The position numbers and the translations under genes were made by a program. DNA of 64,000 nt from Zea mays (taxonomy: Eukaryota; Streptophyta; Magnoliopsida; Poales; Poaceae): assembly GCF_902167145.1 (NCBI RefSeq), contig NC_050098.1, positions 110,584,207-110,648,206 of the forward strand, in the 5' to 3' direction. The stretch's first letter is position 1, and each line of letters opens with the position of its first letter. Shown piece after piece: positions 53,811-63,300 of this stretch. The notes under the pieces are model-generated. The model worked only from the letters and a program-made list of their open reading frames with translations, did not search any database and was not told where the DNA came from.

Positions 53811-56800
53811 CTATTTTGTGATATTTTTCTCAGGAGCAATCGATGAGGAAGGATGACTCGAGGAATCAGGGGCAGCATTCACGTCAGCCCTTATATCTTC
53901 GGGAACAACCACGCCGGGTCTCCTCATCAAGATTCGCCCCGCCCGAATAGCCTTGTCCATGGCTCTGTCGCGCTGGGCCCTGAGGGTAACTGAAGTTTCT
54001 TCAGCAACCTTGGCAGCCAGCCGAGCAGTTTCTAACTCCTGGGCGATGGATTTCTTGGAAGCTTGGAGTTCTTTGATGGTAGCGTCTTTCGCTGATATCA
54101 ACTGCTTGAGCCGGGTCACCTCATCCGTGGATTCCTGCAGCTTATAGCGTTGGTTGTCTAACTCTTCCATGGTGAAGCGATGACTCCTCTCTAGGATAGT
54201 CAGCGAGTTGCTAGAATCAGGATACAATCTGTCAAGACTGTCGCGAGAAGCAGCAAGGATACGTTTTTCTTCCTGCAAGCAGAAGTCAACTCCCTCAAGC
54301 ATCAAGCAAGTAATAGGATCACGACAAGGCAAAGCACGGTTTTATAAGTCACCTTTTTAGAATTAAGCTGAGGATGAAGAGAAGAACTCAGTGCATTGGC
54401 GTCATCTAAGGCAGCAGAGACCTGAGCTAATTCAGTCTGACTTTGAGAATACTTCCCTTCAAAGTCAGAGCACCGCTGGACCATTTCAGCCTGATCTCGA
54501 GAATGTTTTTCTTCAAGAGTGGAAATCTGCCGAGTCATACCTAGCAGGAGACAACCAAACAAAGGGGGTCAGAATGTAAAGCAGTTTGATAGAGAAGACA
54601 AAAGAGAAGCAAAAAGCACTAACCAGCGTTGGTCGCCTCCAATTCAGAGACACGATGTAAAAGTGACACTGGATTCCAACATGCAAGAGACGAAGCTACT
54701 TCTGGGACAGAAGCACCCTGTAACCTCAGCTGGCTAGCCATCCCATCCACCAAAGCCTGATGAGGAGAACAGATGAGTGTAATGACAGCAGTTCATGCAG
54801 TGTAAAAACCAAGCTAAAATACATCACAGTACCTGGAGGATGGAAAAGAACGAAGGGATCACCAAATCAGGAGAGATCAATTGATAACCGGGCGTAAGGC
54901 CACCGCCCGAAGCAGCTTGCAACGAACCAGCAGGAATCAGCTCGGTGCCATCAACAGAGCCCAACACTCGGTCAGCGGGGACGCTACCCTCTAAAGCGAC
55001 TCCCTGGTCCAAGGCTTGGGCTACCACCATACAGCCGGAGTGTGGAGGCGATCCCGCATGAACGTCCATGGAAGTACAAGAGGGAGACCCCGCTCGGACA
55101 TCCTCGGGGGCTCGGTCATAGTTTGCACTGCCCACTTGAGCCGGATCATCCCCGGCAGCACCCTCGAGGGCTGGGCAGTGGCTTGCACTTCCCACCCGAA
55201 CCAAGTCATCCCCGACAACATTCTCGGGGGCTGGGCACGTGTCAACACCATCCTTGGGGTCCAAGTTCTCTGCGGTAGCCACCTCTAAGGCTGATGGGCC
55301 CTCAGTTACTTCCATAGGACCAGGACGATCCAAGTCAGTCTCCCGACCCTCGAGATCGCGCTTTAAGGTCGACGAGGCACGGGATGACCTCAACCCAGCA
55401 TCAAGCACATCATCCCAAACCTCCATCACACCATCACCTGCTGGCTCCGATAACAAATCTTCTGGAACCATATCCTCAAGAGTCTGATCAAAATTGGACA
55501 GGGACAGTTCTTGCAGACCAATGAGAGCAGACAAAGCAGGAGAAGGAACTCCACTACTTTCACCGCTAGCGATGAACTGCCGACTGTTTTTCCGAGTCAA
55601 AGGAACTTCATCTTCTTCCTCCTCGTCGTCCACATTAGCAACACAGGCAGCACACCCATTGGGATCAGCAACAGATGGAGCACCCACATTGGGATCAGCA
55701 ACAGATTGGGTACACCCATTGGGGTCAGCGTCAGTAAATCCAGTCATAGGCACTTCTTCAGCAGCAGGAACCGAGGTACCAACGTCCCGATCCAAACTAG
55801 ATACTCGTCGGAGGCGTCTCTTTTTCTTTTTCTGCTCATCAGCAGAAGGATCAGGTTGACTGGCTCGGCAAGGGCGCCTCAAGCGAGTACTGGCAGGCTT
55901 CTGAGTATCCAAAGTTGTATCAGCCTCTGGGAGGGGCGCCACTACCAATGCCCCAGCAGGAGCAGCATCAGAAGAGTCCTCAGCCAGTAAATCAAGCATA
56001 GCGCCTATCTCTGCATCACTAGGGTTCAGGGGCACCTCAAAATGGACCTGTCGTTCATCATCAGGAATCTCCCCGAGCGAGGCTACCAAGGCACTAACTT
56101 CTTCAGCAGAAGGCCACACTCTAAGGCCCAAACTACCATCAGTGACAGGAGGATTCGACACAAAAAGAGTGAAGGCTTTGGGAGGAGGCAAGTTCCAGGC
56201 TGAGAATGCTACTGGGGCACCAACATTTGACACTTTGCCTCTAAGGATCATCTCAAGTCAGTTCACCAAGTCCATAGAGGGAATTCTTCTGTTAGTAACC
56301 CGAGTTGAGTCGGCTAGGCCTCGATACAGATAAGCTAGGTATGCCCTGTCTTTCAACGGCTGAATATTGTTGAAGACAAAATCAGCAACCACAGCTTCAG
56401 CAGTCAGACCCCTCTCCTTCAGCAATCCAACTTCAGCCAGCAAAGCACCTGCCTCAGCTACCTCCTGATCTGTGGGGGACTCGGTCCAGCTTGGGATGCG
56501 AACATCCATCTGTCTTCCCGACCGAGGGGGGAGAGAGTTTCCATAATTCTCAACTATGAACCACTCCAAGCGCCATCCCTTGATACTGTCTTTGAGAGGG
56601 ATTTTGAGATACTCAGTCTTCCTCCCGCGGCGCATCTCCAAGCTAGCACCCCCAACCAACTGATGTTGTCCACCGGCCATCCCAGGGCGACAATGATACA
56701 AGTACTTCCACAACCCGAAATGTGGCAGCACGCCAAGAAAGGCTTCGCATAAATGAACGAAAATGGAGATTTGCAGGATAGAATTGGGATTCAGATGGGT

Positions 56801-57106
56801 CAAGTTAAGATGGTAGAAATCAAGGAGGCCGTGGAAAAAGGGAGAAATGGGAAGACCGAGGCCGCGGAGAAGGAAAGGAGCATAAATCACGGACTCATGG
56901 GTATCCTCAGTTGGGACAGTAACCCCATGGCAAATCCGCCAAGAACAGAGTTCCCACGGAGGAAGAACCCCAATGGACACGAGGTGGAGAAGTTCAGGCT
57001 CAGAGATGACGGACATGTGGTTACCTGCGAAAGGCAACTGGCTGTTGGGGTCGATTGGAGGAATCACCACGGCAGACGAACTCGAGGCTTTCCTCTTGGG
57101 CTCCAT
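53811..57106 (-). CDS. Antisense multi-exon gene of element I (putative gypsy-type transposon protein)
   Basis: Four exons on the minus strand: 57106-54833, 54756-54624, 54540-54353 and 54272-53811, joined by GT-AG introns of 76-83 bp with matching phases. The joined frame is 1019 codons with stop, and one internal TGA at 56258-56260. Start MEPKRKASSS; an upstream open stretch to 57298 has an ATG but is less plausible. Exon 1 carries YAPFLLRGLGLPISPFFHGLL...LNPNSILQISIFVHLCEAFLG, the conserved part of the plant 'putative gypsy type transposon' family (PF04195 from memory), then a long acidic, low-complexity region. Exons 3 and 4 are coiled coil. Function unknown. Confidence 0.75.
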
Positions 57107-57385
57107 CTCGATTCTACCGGCAAGCAGAGTGGGAGGCGAATTGCAGAGAGGATTCGGAAGCAAGAAAGCAAGAACTAGGGCACGGAAAGCAGAGGCGGCT
57201 AAAAGCGCAGCACTTATGGGATATTCCCGAGCCAGATACCGTTTCAAAAAGCGCCCAGTCAGCACCCGGCGGTTATTTCCAAAACACCGGCGTGCCACGT
57301 GATCACCCGGCAGTTATTTCCAGAACGCCGGTGCGTCACATCATCACTCGGCTATTATCCTCAAAGTGGCCCACGCAGCCCGCTA

Positions 57386-57745
57386 TCGCTCAGCGTTACT
57401 TCTAAAAACGCTGATGTCGCCCTCAGGTCACTCAGCGTTACCTCTAAAACGCTGACGTCGCCCTCAGGTCACTCGGCGCTACCTCTAAAACGCTGACGTC
57501 GTCTTCAAGTCGCTCGGCGTTACCTCTAAAACGCTGCCGTTGTCTTCAAGTCACTCGGCGTTACTTCTAAAACGCTGACGTCGTCTTCAAGTCGCTCGGC
57601 GTTACCTCTAAAACACTGACGTTGTCTTCAAGTCACTCGGTGTTACTTCTAAAACGCTGACGTCGTCTTCAAGTCGCTCGGCGTTACCTCTAAAACGCTG
57701 ACGTCGTCTTCAAGTCGCTCGGCAGCTACCTCTAAAAGCATTGAT
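57386..57745. repeat. 41-bp tandem repeats upstream of element I antisense gene (about 9 copies)
   Basis: Units like CTCGGCGTTACCTCTAAAAC then GCTGACGTCGTCTTCAAGT start at about 57391, 57433, 57474, 57515 and every 41 bp onward. Five units keep TGACGTC exactly. GCGTT and AACGC inside each unit are complementary. Two more diverged copies lie at 57258-57330. The array is 280-640 bp upstream of the ATG at 57106, so it sits in the presumed promoter. Confidence 0.88.
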
Positions 57746-58063
57746 ATGATGCCCGAGTTATTCACTTACTATTCCAAGGGAATCAACTTCACGAAAAAGG
57801 CGGGAAGATAAATGATTCAAGAACTTTGAGTTATGAATATCGAAGAACAATCATCACAGAGAAGCTAACTTCATTTCCTCATTAAAGGGAATATATCATA
57901 CTTACAAATCAACTCATTATGAGTTGATACTTCCCTATTACTACTGCTACATTACATTACATTACTGCTACTACTACTACACTACACTATACTACTCTAC
58001 ACTACTAAATACTACTACATTATTCTAACTATACTATACTAACATCTAAAGAACCAGTGGCAT
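57746..58063. other. Spacer with CTACTACACTA simple sequence
   Basis: 57939-58045 is a CTACT/ACATT/ACACT-rich run. On the minus strand this follows the stop of the small acidic gene and supplies repeated TGTA words of the kind found upstream of plant poly(A) sites. The remainder is AT-rich with no gene. Confidence 0.5.
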
Positions 58064-58531
58064 CTAGCCACTGGCCCTGTTGCTGCCGCCGCCGCTGCCG
58101 CCCCTGTTGCTGCCCCTGCTGCTGCCGCCACCGCCGCTGCCGCCCCTGCTGTCGCCGCCGTCACCGTCCTTGCTGCCGCTGCTGCCGCCCTTGCCGCTGC
58201 CGCCACCGTCACCGCCGCCACCGCCTTCGTCATCGTCGTCGTCGTCGTCCTCGTCCTCGTCCTCGCCGCCACCGTCCGAGTCCTCCTCATCCGAGGAGTA
58301 CTCCGACTCATCCGAGCCCTCGAGCTCGGAGCGCTCGATGGCCCGGATGTACGTCCAGACCTCCGCCGCGAGCCCCTGGGAGTCGTCTGAGTCGTCAGAC
58401 GACTCACGCAGGGGGATGGGAGCCGGAGACCCCTCAGACTCAGAGGAGAACTCCTCCTCTGAGTACTCCGAGTCACCAAAATCCTCCGATGGAGGAGTTG
58501 GCTCACGCTTGCGCTTGTTGTTCTTGCCCAT
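58064..58531 (-). CDS. Small acidic antisense protein of element I
   Basis: 155 codons from the ATG at 58531 (MGKNNKRKREPTPPSEDFGD) to a stop at 58064-58066. It has a basic N-terminus with a nuclear-import-like KRKR, a Ser/Glu/Asp-rich middle (EYSEEEFSSESEG), a short hydrophobic patch (LAAEVWTYIRAIERSEL), a run of Asp/Glu and a Gly/Ser-rich end. The low-complexity codon repeats make shadow frames on the other strand, which I discount because this strand has a TATA box at the right distance. No domain recognised. It could be a chromatin or RNA-binding factor, but that is inference from charge. Confidence 0.55.
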   Translation of the reverse strand: MGKNNKRKREPTPPSEDFGDSEYSEEEFSSESEGSPAPIPLRESSDDSDDSQGLAAEVWTYIRAIERSELEGSDESEYSSDEEDSDGGGEDEDEDDDDDDDEGGGGGDGGGSGKGGSSGSKDGDGGDSRGGSGGGGSSRGSNRGGSGGGSNRASG

Positions 58532-58610
58532 AGTGGAAGCGAAAGGGAGAGAAGAAAAGCAAGCAACAGAGAACAGCGAGAGATGTGAAAAAACCGGAGA
58601 GACAACAGCA

Positions 58611-58620
58611 TTATTTATAG
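58611..58620 (-). promoter_or_regulatory. TATA box for the small antisense gene
   Basis: The minus strand reads CTATAAATAA, followed by GTCTCTCCGG about 25 bp downstream, 80 bp before the ATG at 58531. The leader is CT-rich (TTGCTTTTCTTCTCTCCC). Confidence 0.65.
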
Positions 58621-58675
58621 AAGGAGAAGGCAACCGCTCACCTCCAACCGCGGTCACTGAACAGTCGCAAAGCAT

Positions 58676-59254
58676 TCAATAAGCACTTCAACCCGTCTGA
58701 ACACACGTCAGGCGGTTGACGCCGTTTCACACAACACAACACCCATTGGGACTCCAGTCAACAGCGTGGAGGATATGATTACACCCGCCGTCACATCACA
58801 TTACTACTCAGAAGCAGCCGGCTAAAACACTCAGCGTACCAAGCCGTCCCTTGCCCACACCCATTGGGGGGGACGCCCAGGAATTATCAGTATATTTTTC
58901 AAAACGGTCACATCTGTGCAGGGCATGCAGTGAATACCTCAAGACAAAAATGAGATATCAGTAAGGATCAGAGGAAAGCCAAATATAGCTAGTGAAGTAC
59001 AAAATATGGCCGACAGAAGCGACGTGAAGACTAGACAGAGAACGTCCATCAAATGTTCAATCAGTCGCAGAGCAAATAAATTACACCACCTAGCAAGATA
59101 TGGATGGATTGCGAACTCGGCTGCAAAAGACAAAATACATGCTGACCTCTGAAGTATAATATTGATGACATAATGCTGACCTCCAAAGCATAATGCGGAT
59201 GGCATCATGCCGATTTTTACAAGCAGAAAGGATAATCTTCAGCAAAAAGACACA
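58676..59254. other. Non-coding region of element I with repeated ACACCCATTGGG words
   Basis: No gene seen. ACACCCATTGGG occurs at about 58738 and 58858 and again in the hairpin modules at about 59311 and 59505. Otherwise AT-rich with CTCCAAAGCATAATG-like near-duplicates at 59148-59200. Confidence 0.5.
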
Positions 59255-59719
59255 AAAGGAAGACCTTCGAATGTATTATCCTCAAAAATCCACATGAAGG
59301 TCGGGGGCTACACCCATTGGGTGCACCTTCGGTGCACCCCATGGATCATCATTCCAAGCCAAGATAGTGTCGATTTCTAAGGCACGGGACAAGATTAAAA
59401 ACAAGGTTGGCCCTCAATCAAAACGAAGGAGTAAAAATGGAAATAATTTCTGGTGAAGACCTTCGAGTAGATTATTTCTAAAATCTACTCGAAGCTCGGG
59501 GCTACACCCATTGGGTGCACCTCCGGTGCACCCAATGAAGTTCAGGGTCCTACAAAACAAAATGCCGACCTCTAAGGCACAAGCACGAAACGAAGCTTCG
59601 GTTTACGAGTGATCAAAGCAGGAGGAGACAGTAAGAAGTCGTTTTCTTCAAATCGCCTGCAAGCTGGACCTGAGATCTTTGGGCTGATTACCTCTAAATT
59701 AACCCAAAGATCGGGGGCT
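59255..59719 (+). repeat. Three hairpin-plus-polypurine modules ending in the element I polypurine tract
   Basis: Module 1 (59262-59345) is an imperfect CCTTC/GAAGG hairpin, then TCGGGGGCTACAC, then a palindrome CATTGGGTGCACC/GGTGCACCCcATG (59315-59343). Module 2 (59459-59537) has perfect 13-bp arms CTTCGAGTAGATT/AATCTACTCGAAG, then CTCGGGGCTACAC, then a perfect palindrome CATTGGGTGCACC/GGTGCACCCAATG (59509-59537). Module 3 (59674-59719) has arms GATCTTTGGG/CCCAAAGATC, then CGGGGGCT, and then the 3' LTR. The true polypurine tract is AAAGATCGGGGGCT (59706-59719). Confidence 0.8.
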
Positions 59720-60347
59720 TGTGGGGGACAGATATCCCCCGGGTCCACTAAAAGAGTAAAAGACCTCACGAAAGGCCCAAGGGCCCAATAAATCGTAAGG
59801 TCATTCTTTCGTGGGCCTGGGGAGGGACAATCAGCAAAGCAGATCAACATGAGGCCGGATTGATGCTAGCCCGGACGGCCCACAACGTCGAGCGAGCGAC
59901 CACAATAGAGATCCGACTTTCCCGCGCTGGAGCCCCCATGCAACGGAGCCATGCGGGGATAGGTCGGCAGAACTACAGGGAGATAAACTCATACAGTTCA
60001 CTATCTTTTAGCTGCACATTGTTATCATATCCACGTGTATTACCCCACGGTCGAGTATATAAGGCCTAGGGGGCACCCCTTCAGAACGATCGACCTATTA
60101 CTCAGCCACCCACCTCAACTCTCTGCGTTCTCAATTTAGAGAGCTCCCTTGTAACCTCATTCACCAAGCATACTCACCAGGACGTAGGGTGTTACGCATC
60201 TCCAAGCGGCCCGAACCTGTAAACATTGTCTATTGTCCCCCGTGCATCTGGCACGAACCATTTTGCTACAGTCGGCGACACCGTCCTACTCCTAAAAACA
60301 CCTTGAGGGGCAACCCCGGGTGTGCGGTCGAACCCAAAACACCGACA
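59720..60347 (+). repeat. 3' LTR of element I
   Basis: 628 bp like the 5' LTR, about 12 substitutions by eye, no indels. Ends CCAAAACACCGACA, followed by AACAC. Confidence 0.94.
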
Positions 60348-60352
60348 AACAC

Positions 60353-63300
60353 CCCTGGTGTTACTGGCACTAAAATTTGAACATAACATCATGTGCATTA
60401 ACATATCATGTGTTTGTCACACCTAGAGTGCATTCACTAGGTAAAATTTTCAAACAAGTTGTGATGATAGGATTGGTGTGTAATAAACCCTAGGGTAGGG
60501 AACTTAACCCTGAGTTAGGGGTATTGCATGCAAGTGAAGTCCAAATAAGTAATCATGTCATAAGCCATGAGAAATGTTCACGAGGTATCACATTTGATGG
60601 ACTTTAGTGGCACAAAAACACTAGAGAACTCAAACCCTAATTAAAACCCTAGTGGGTAAATGTAAATTCTAGGCACTTTTGGACCAAAGTGCAAATAGCA
60701 AAGTAAAAGAGCACCACAAACCAAGTAACTTTCACATTGGAGGATTTGCAAGTAAAGTGATGAGAGATAGAGAGTGGAAAACCTAGTTTGAAAAACTCCA
60801 GTTTTGAGCTCAAAAGTGAAATCTGAGATCTAGCCATAATTTGCCAAAAATCAAAATACCAAAGTTGTAGAGTTTCCAAAACCAAACAATTTTCAGGTGT
60901 TGAGATTTTCAAGTTTTGATGAGAAATTTAGAGTAATTTGCAGATTTCAGATTTAATACAGTTTTGGTTCAACTAAAAACAGTTTGGTTTATCTATTTTG
61001 GACCCCTGTATTTTTTAAAATCTGTGGGCTTTTAGCAAAAGATGGCTATAGTAAAATTGTAGAGTAGCTATAGGAGAACAACTTTTATTAAGTGTTGAAG
61101 CCCTAAATCCATATGGAACTGTTAGAGAACTTGACCCAAAGGTCCTATCCTCAAATCTGAATTTTCAGACTTAGTGATAATTCTGGGTTCTGAACTTTTA
61201 TGCCTAAGCCAACTTTGAAGCCCTTTTATTATTCAGTCCAGTGGGTTTTAGCTTAGGACCATTATATCAAAATGGTAGAGGATCTATGAATGTGCAACTT
61301 TGTTGAAGGGAGATGGACTCAGTGCTACATAAAAAGTGGAATTACTGACCCCTAAAGATGGGCTGTCATACGTCTGTAATTTTTCAGATAAGGAAGAGTG
61401 AACAGATCTGAATTCTAGTGTTTGGTTTAACTTTGGAGCTATATGGTGACTGTTCTGGACAGTTTTGGACTGGGATCTTTATAGAAAAGTTGAAGAGTAC
61501 ATATTGGTGTACAAGTTTACTTAACAATGATTAACTTTGTACCATATAAAATAAATAGTTAAGTACCCTTAAAGTTGCCTTGACAGTCTGCAATTTCTGG
61601 GTTCAGTTTCAGAAAACTGAAATGTGGTTTCTGTGTGATCTGCCTTACTTTGGAGATCTATAACTCGAAACCTGTAAGGTATTGACTCTGGAAGTCTACA
61701 ACAAATTAAAAGACCAATGTTTAGGGAATAAGTTTGATGTGGAGAGGTAGCTCTGTCGTTATAAAGAAATTGGAGAAACGGACGGGACAAGGTGGCTGCT
61801 GCTGTCGACTGAACTAGATCAGGCAGTCTGAAAATATCTCAGGAAAAAGATCTGCATCCACTAGCTGTTCCAGATGACTTTGAATAAGTGCAAAACAACA
61901 AGAATTTCGTTCTGGTAAAAGGGGGGTCACATTGGATATTTTTACTGCCTAAGGGGAGGAAATGTGGCAGACTTGAAACCTATCTAGAAGGTGGTGACGC
62001 AGCTACTTGTGATTTGGTGTCAAAGCCACATTAAACCACCATACGGTGTCCCTCTATTCATGGATCCTGGGTGGAAGATAGCAGTGCAACCACGTGCCAT
62101 AACCCTGTCTCTGTTGGAATTCCAGAGCCCTCCTTAACCGGCTTTCAGTGAACCCCGTCGTACACACTATGTCTTGCTTGAAGTATTGGGTCCGAAACCA
62201 TTCCTGCCTCTCTCCCATTACTTCGATTCTGGTCATTTAAAACTGAATAACTGGTGTTCTATGGCCATTCAAACTCTCCACTAAGCATCATCATGGGTGT
62301 CTAAGTCCTATCTCGTGGGTTGCCTTGGACGTGGTGACCACGCCGAGCCTTTTCACCCATTCACCGCGGCCAACTGCTTCAAGGGTAAATCTCTTTTACG
62401 CTATTTGTGTTCTATAGCCATTAAGTATTTGTGAAGCTCTCTGGCCGGGCCGTTTAAAGTTTCTTGTGGTCTAGTGCTCAGAATGCTATAGAATCTTTGG
62501 TGAATGCTATTGTCAGGCATGTCCGCGTCGACCAGCGAAGCCAGTGTTTCCCAAACCAATCAGTGTAAGAATCACATGTTAGATGTATTTTTGATGCTAG
62601 TCGTGGCATCGGATTGAACGCTACTGCGTTATGGGAGCGTGCCCGACCTCGCCGGAGTTCAGCTATCCGCCATCGTCGAGGCCAGAGCCGATTTAAAGTG
62701 TCTTAGTCTAATTAGTTGAGGAAAGAAGGTGCTTTTTGTCTCGGAGATCATGTTTGTGTGCTCGGTCTCGCCGAAGATGGTCTCCGGTGGCGAGCCCGAA
62801 GCACGAAACTAGGTGCTCGACCTATTGCTCGCCGGAGCTGGGTCGGGGCTGAGCTTTTGGGAAAGAGCGAAAGGAGAGGGGGTTTGCGCAAAAATTCCAG
62901 CGCGGGGCCGGTTTCCCCTGTGTTTGTGGGCCGAGCGGTTGATTTCAGCCCAATCGCTCTTAGAATTTTGTCTTTTTCTTTTAGCTGCCAACTTGTAAAA
63001 TGCACAAAACAATGTAGAAAAATGAAAAATTGTGAAACCAATTTTATTGAATCTGCAAAATTCTGTAGTTTCTGCTGGGAGCAGTTTTAGGATTTTTGCA
63101 GCAATAATTAATTTTTTGGGTAATTAAAAATGCCTCTGGAATGCCTAAATGAATTTTAGAAATAAAACCAGCACACCAAAAATTATGAAAATTTGCAGAA
63201 ACATTATATACCCTTACAATAGCTCCTGGTAGAAATTTGAGTCTGTTTAAGTTTAATTCACTTAGAGAACCAGAAACTAGTTTAGTAAACTTTAATCTAT

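Larger units (their letters stand above)
46194..60347 (+). mobile_element. Element I: complete Tat-lineage Ty3/gypsy retrotransposon with two antisense genes
   Basis: 14,154 bp, LTRs 46194-46821 and 59720-60347 (628 bp each), target-site duplication AACAC on both sides. Order: gag, protease, reverse transcriptase, RNase H, integrase, 89-bp repeats, a four-exon minus-strand gene, 41-bp repeats, a small minus-strand acidic gene, hairpin modules, polypurine tract. By eye about 12 of 628 LTR positions differ, suggesting insertion somewhat under a million years ago, older than B. Several stops and a frameshift break gag-pol. Confidence 0.93.

Noticed and set aside
58080..58682. Long Ser/Pro-rich frame on the plus strand opposite the small acidic gene
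   Set aside because: It is the mirror of repeated GAG/GAC/GGC codons. The minus strand has the TATA box and a charged, non-homopolymeric start.
60649..60912. Minus-strand frames in the element H 3' LTR
   Set aside because: AT-rich, no homology to any frame in the 5' LTR, no start context.
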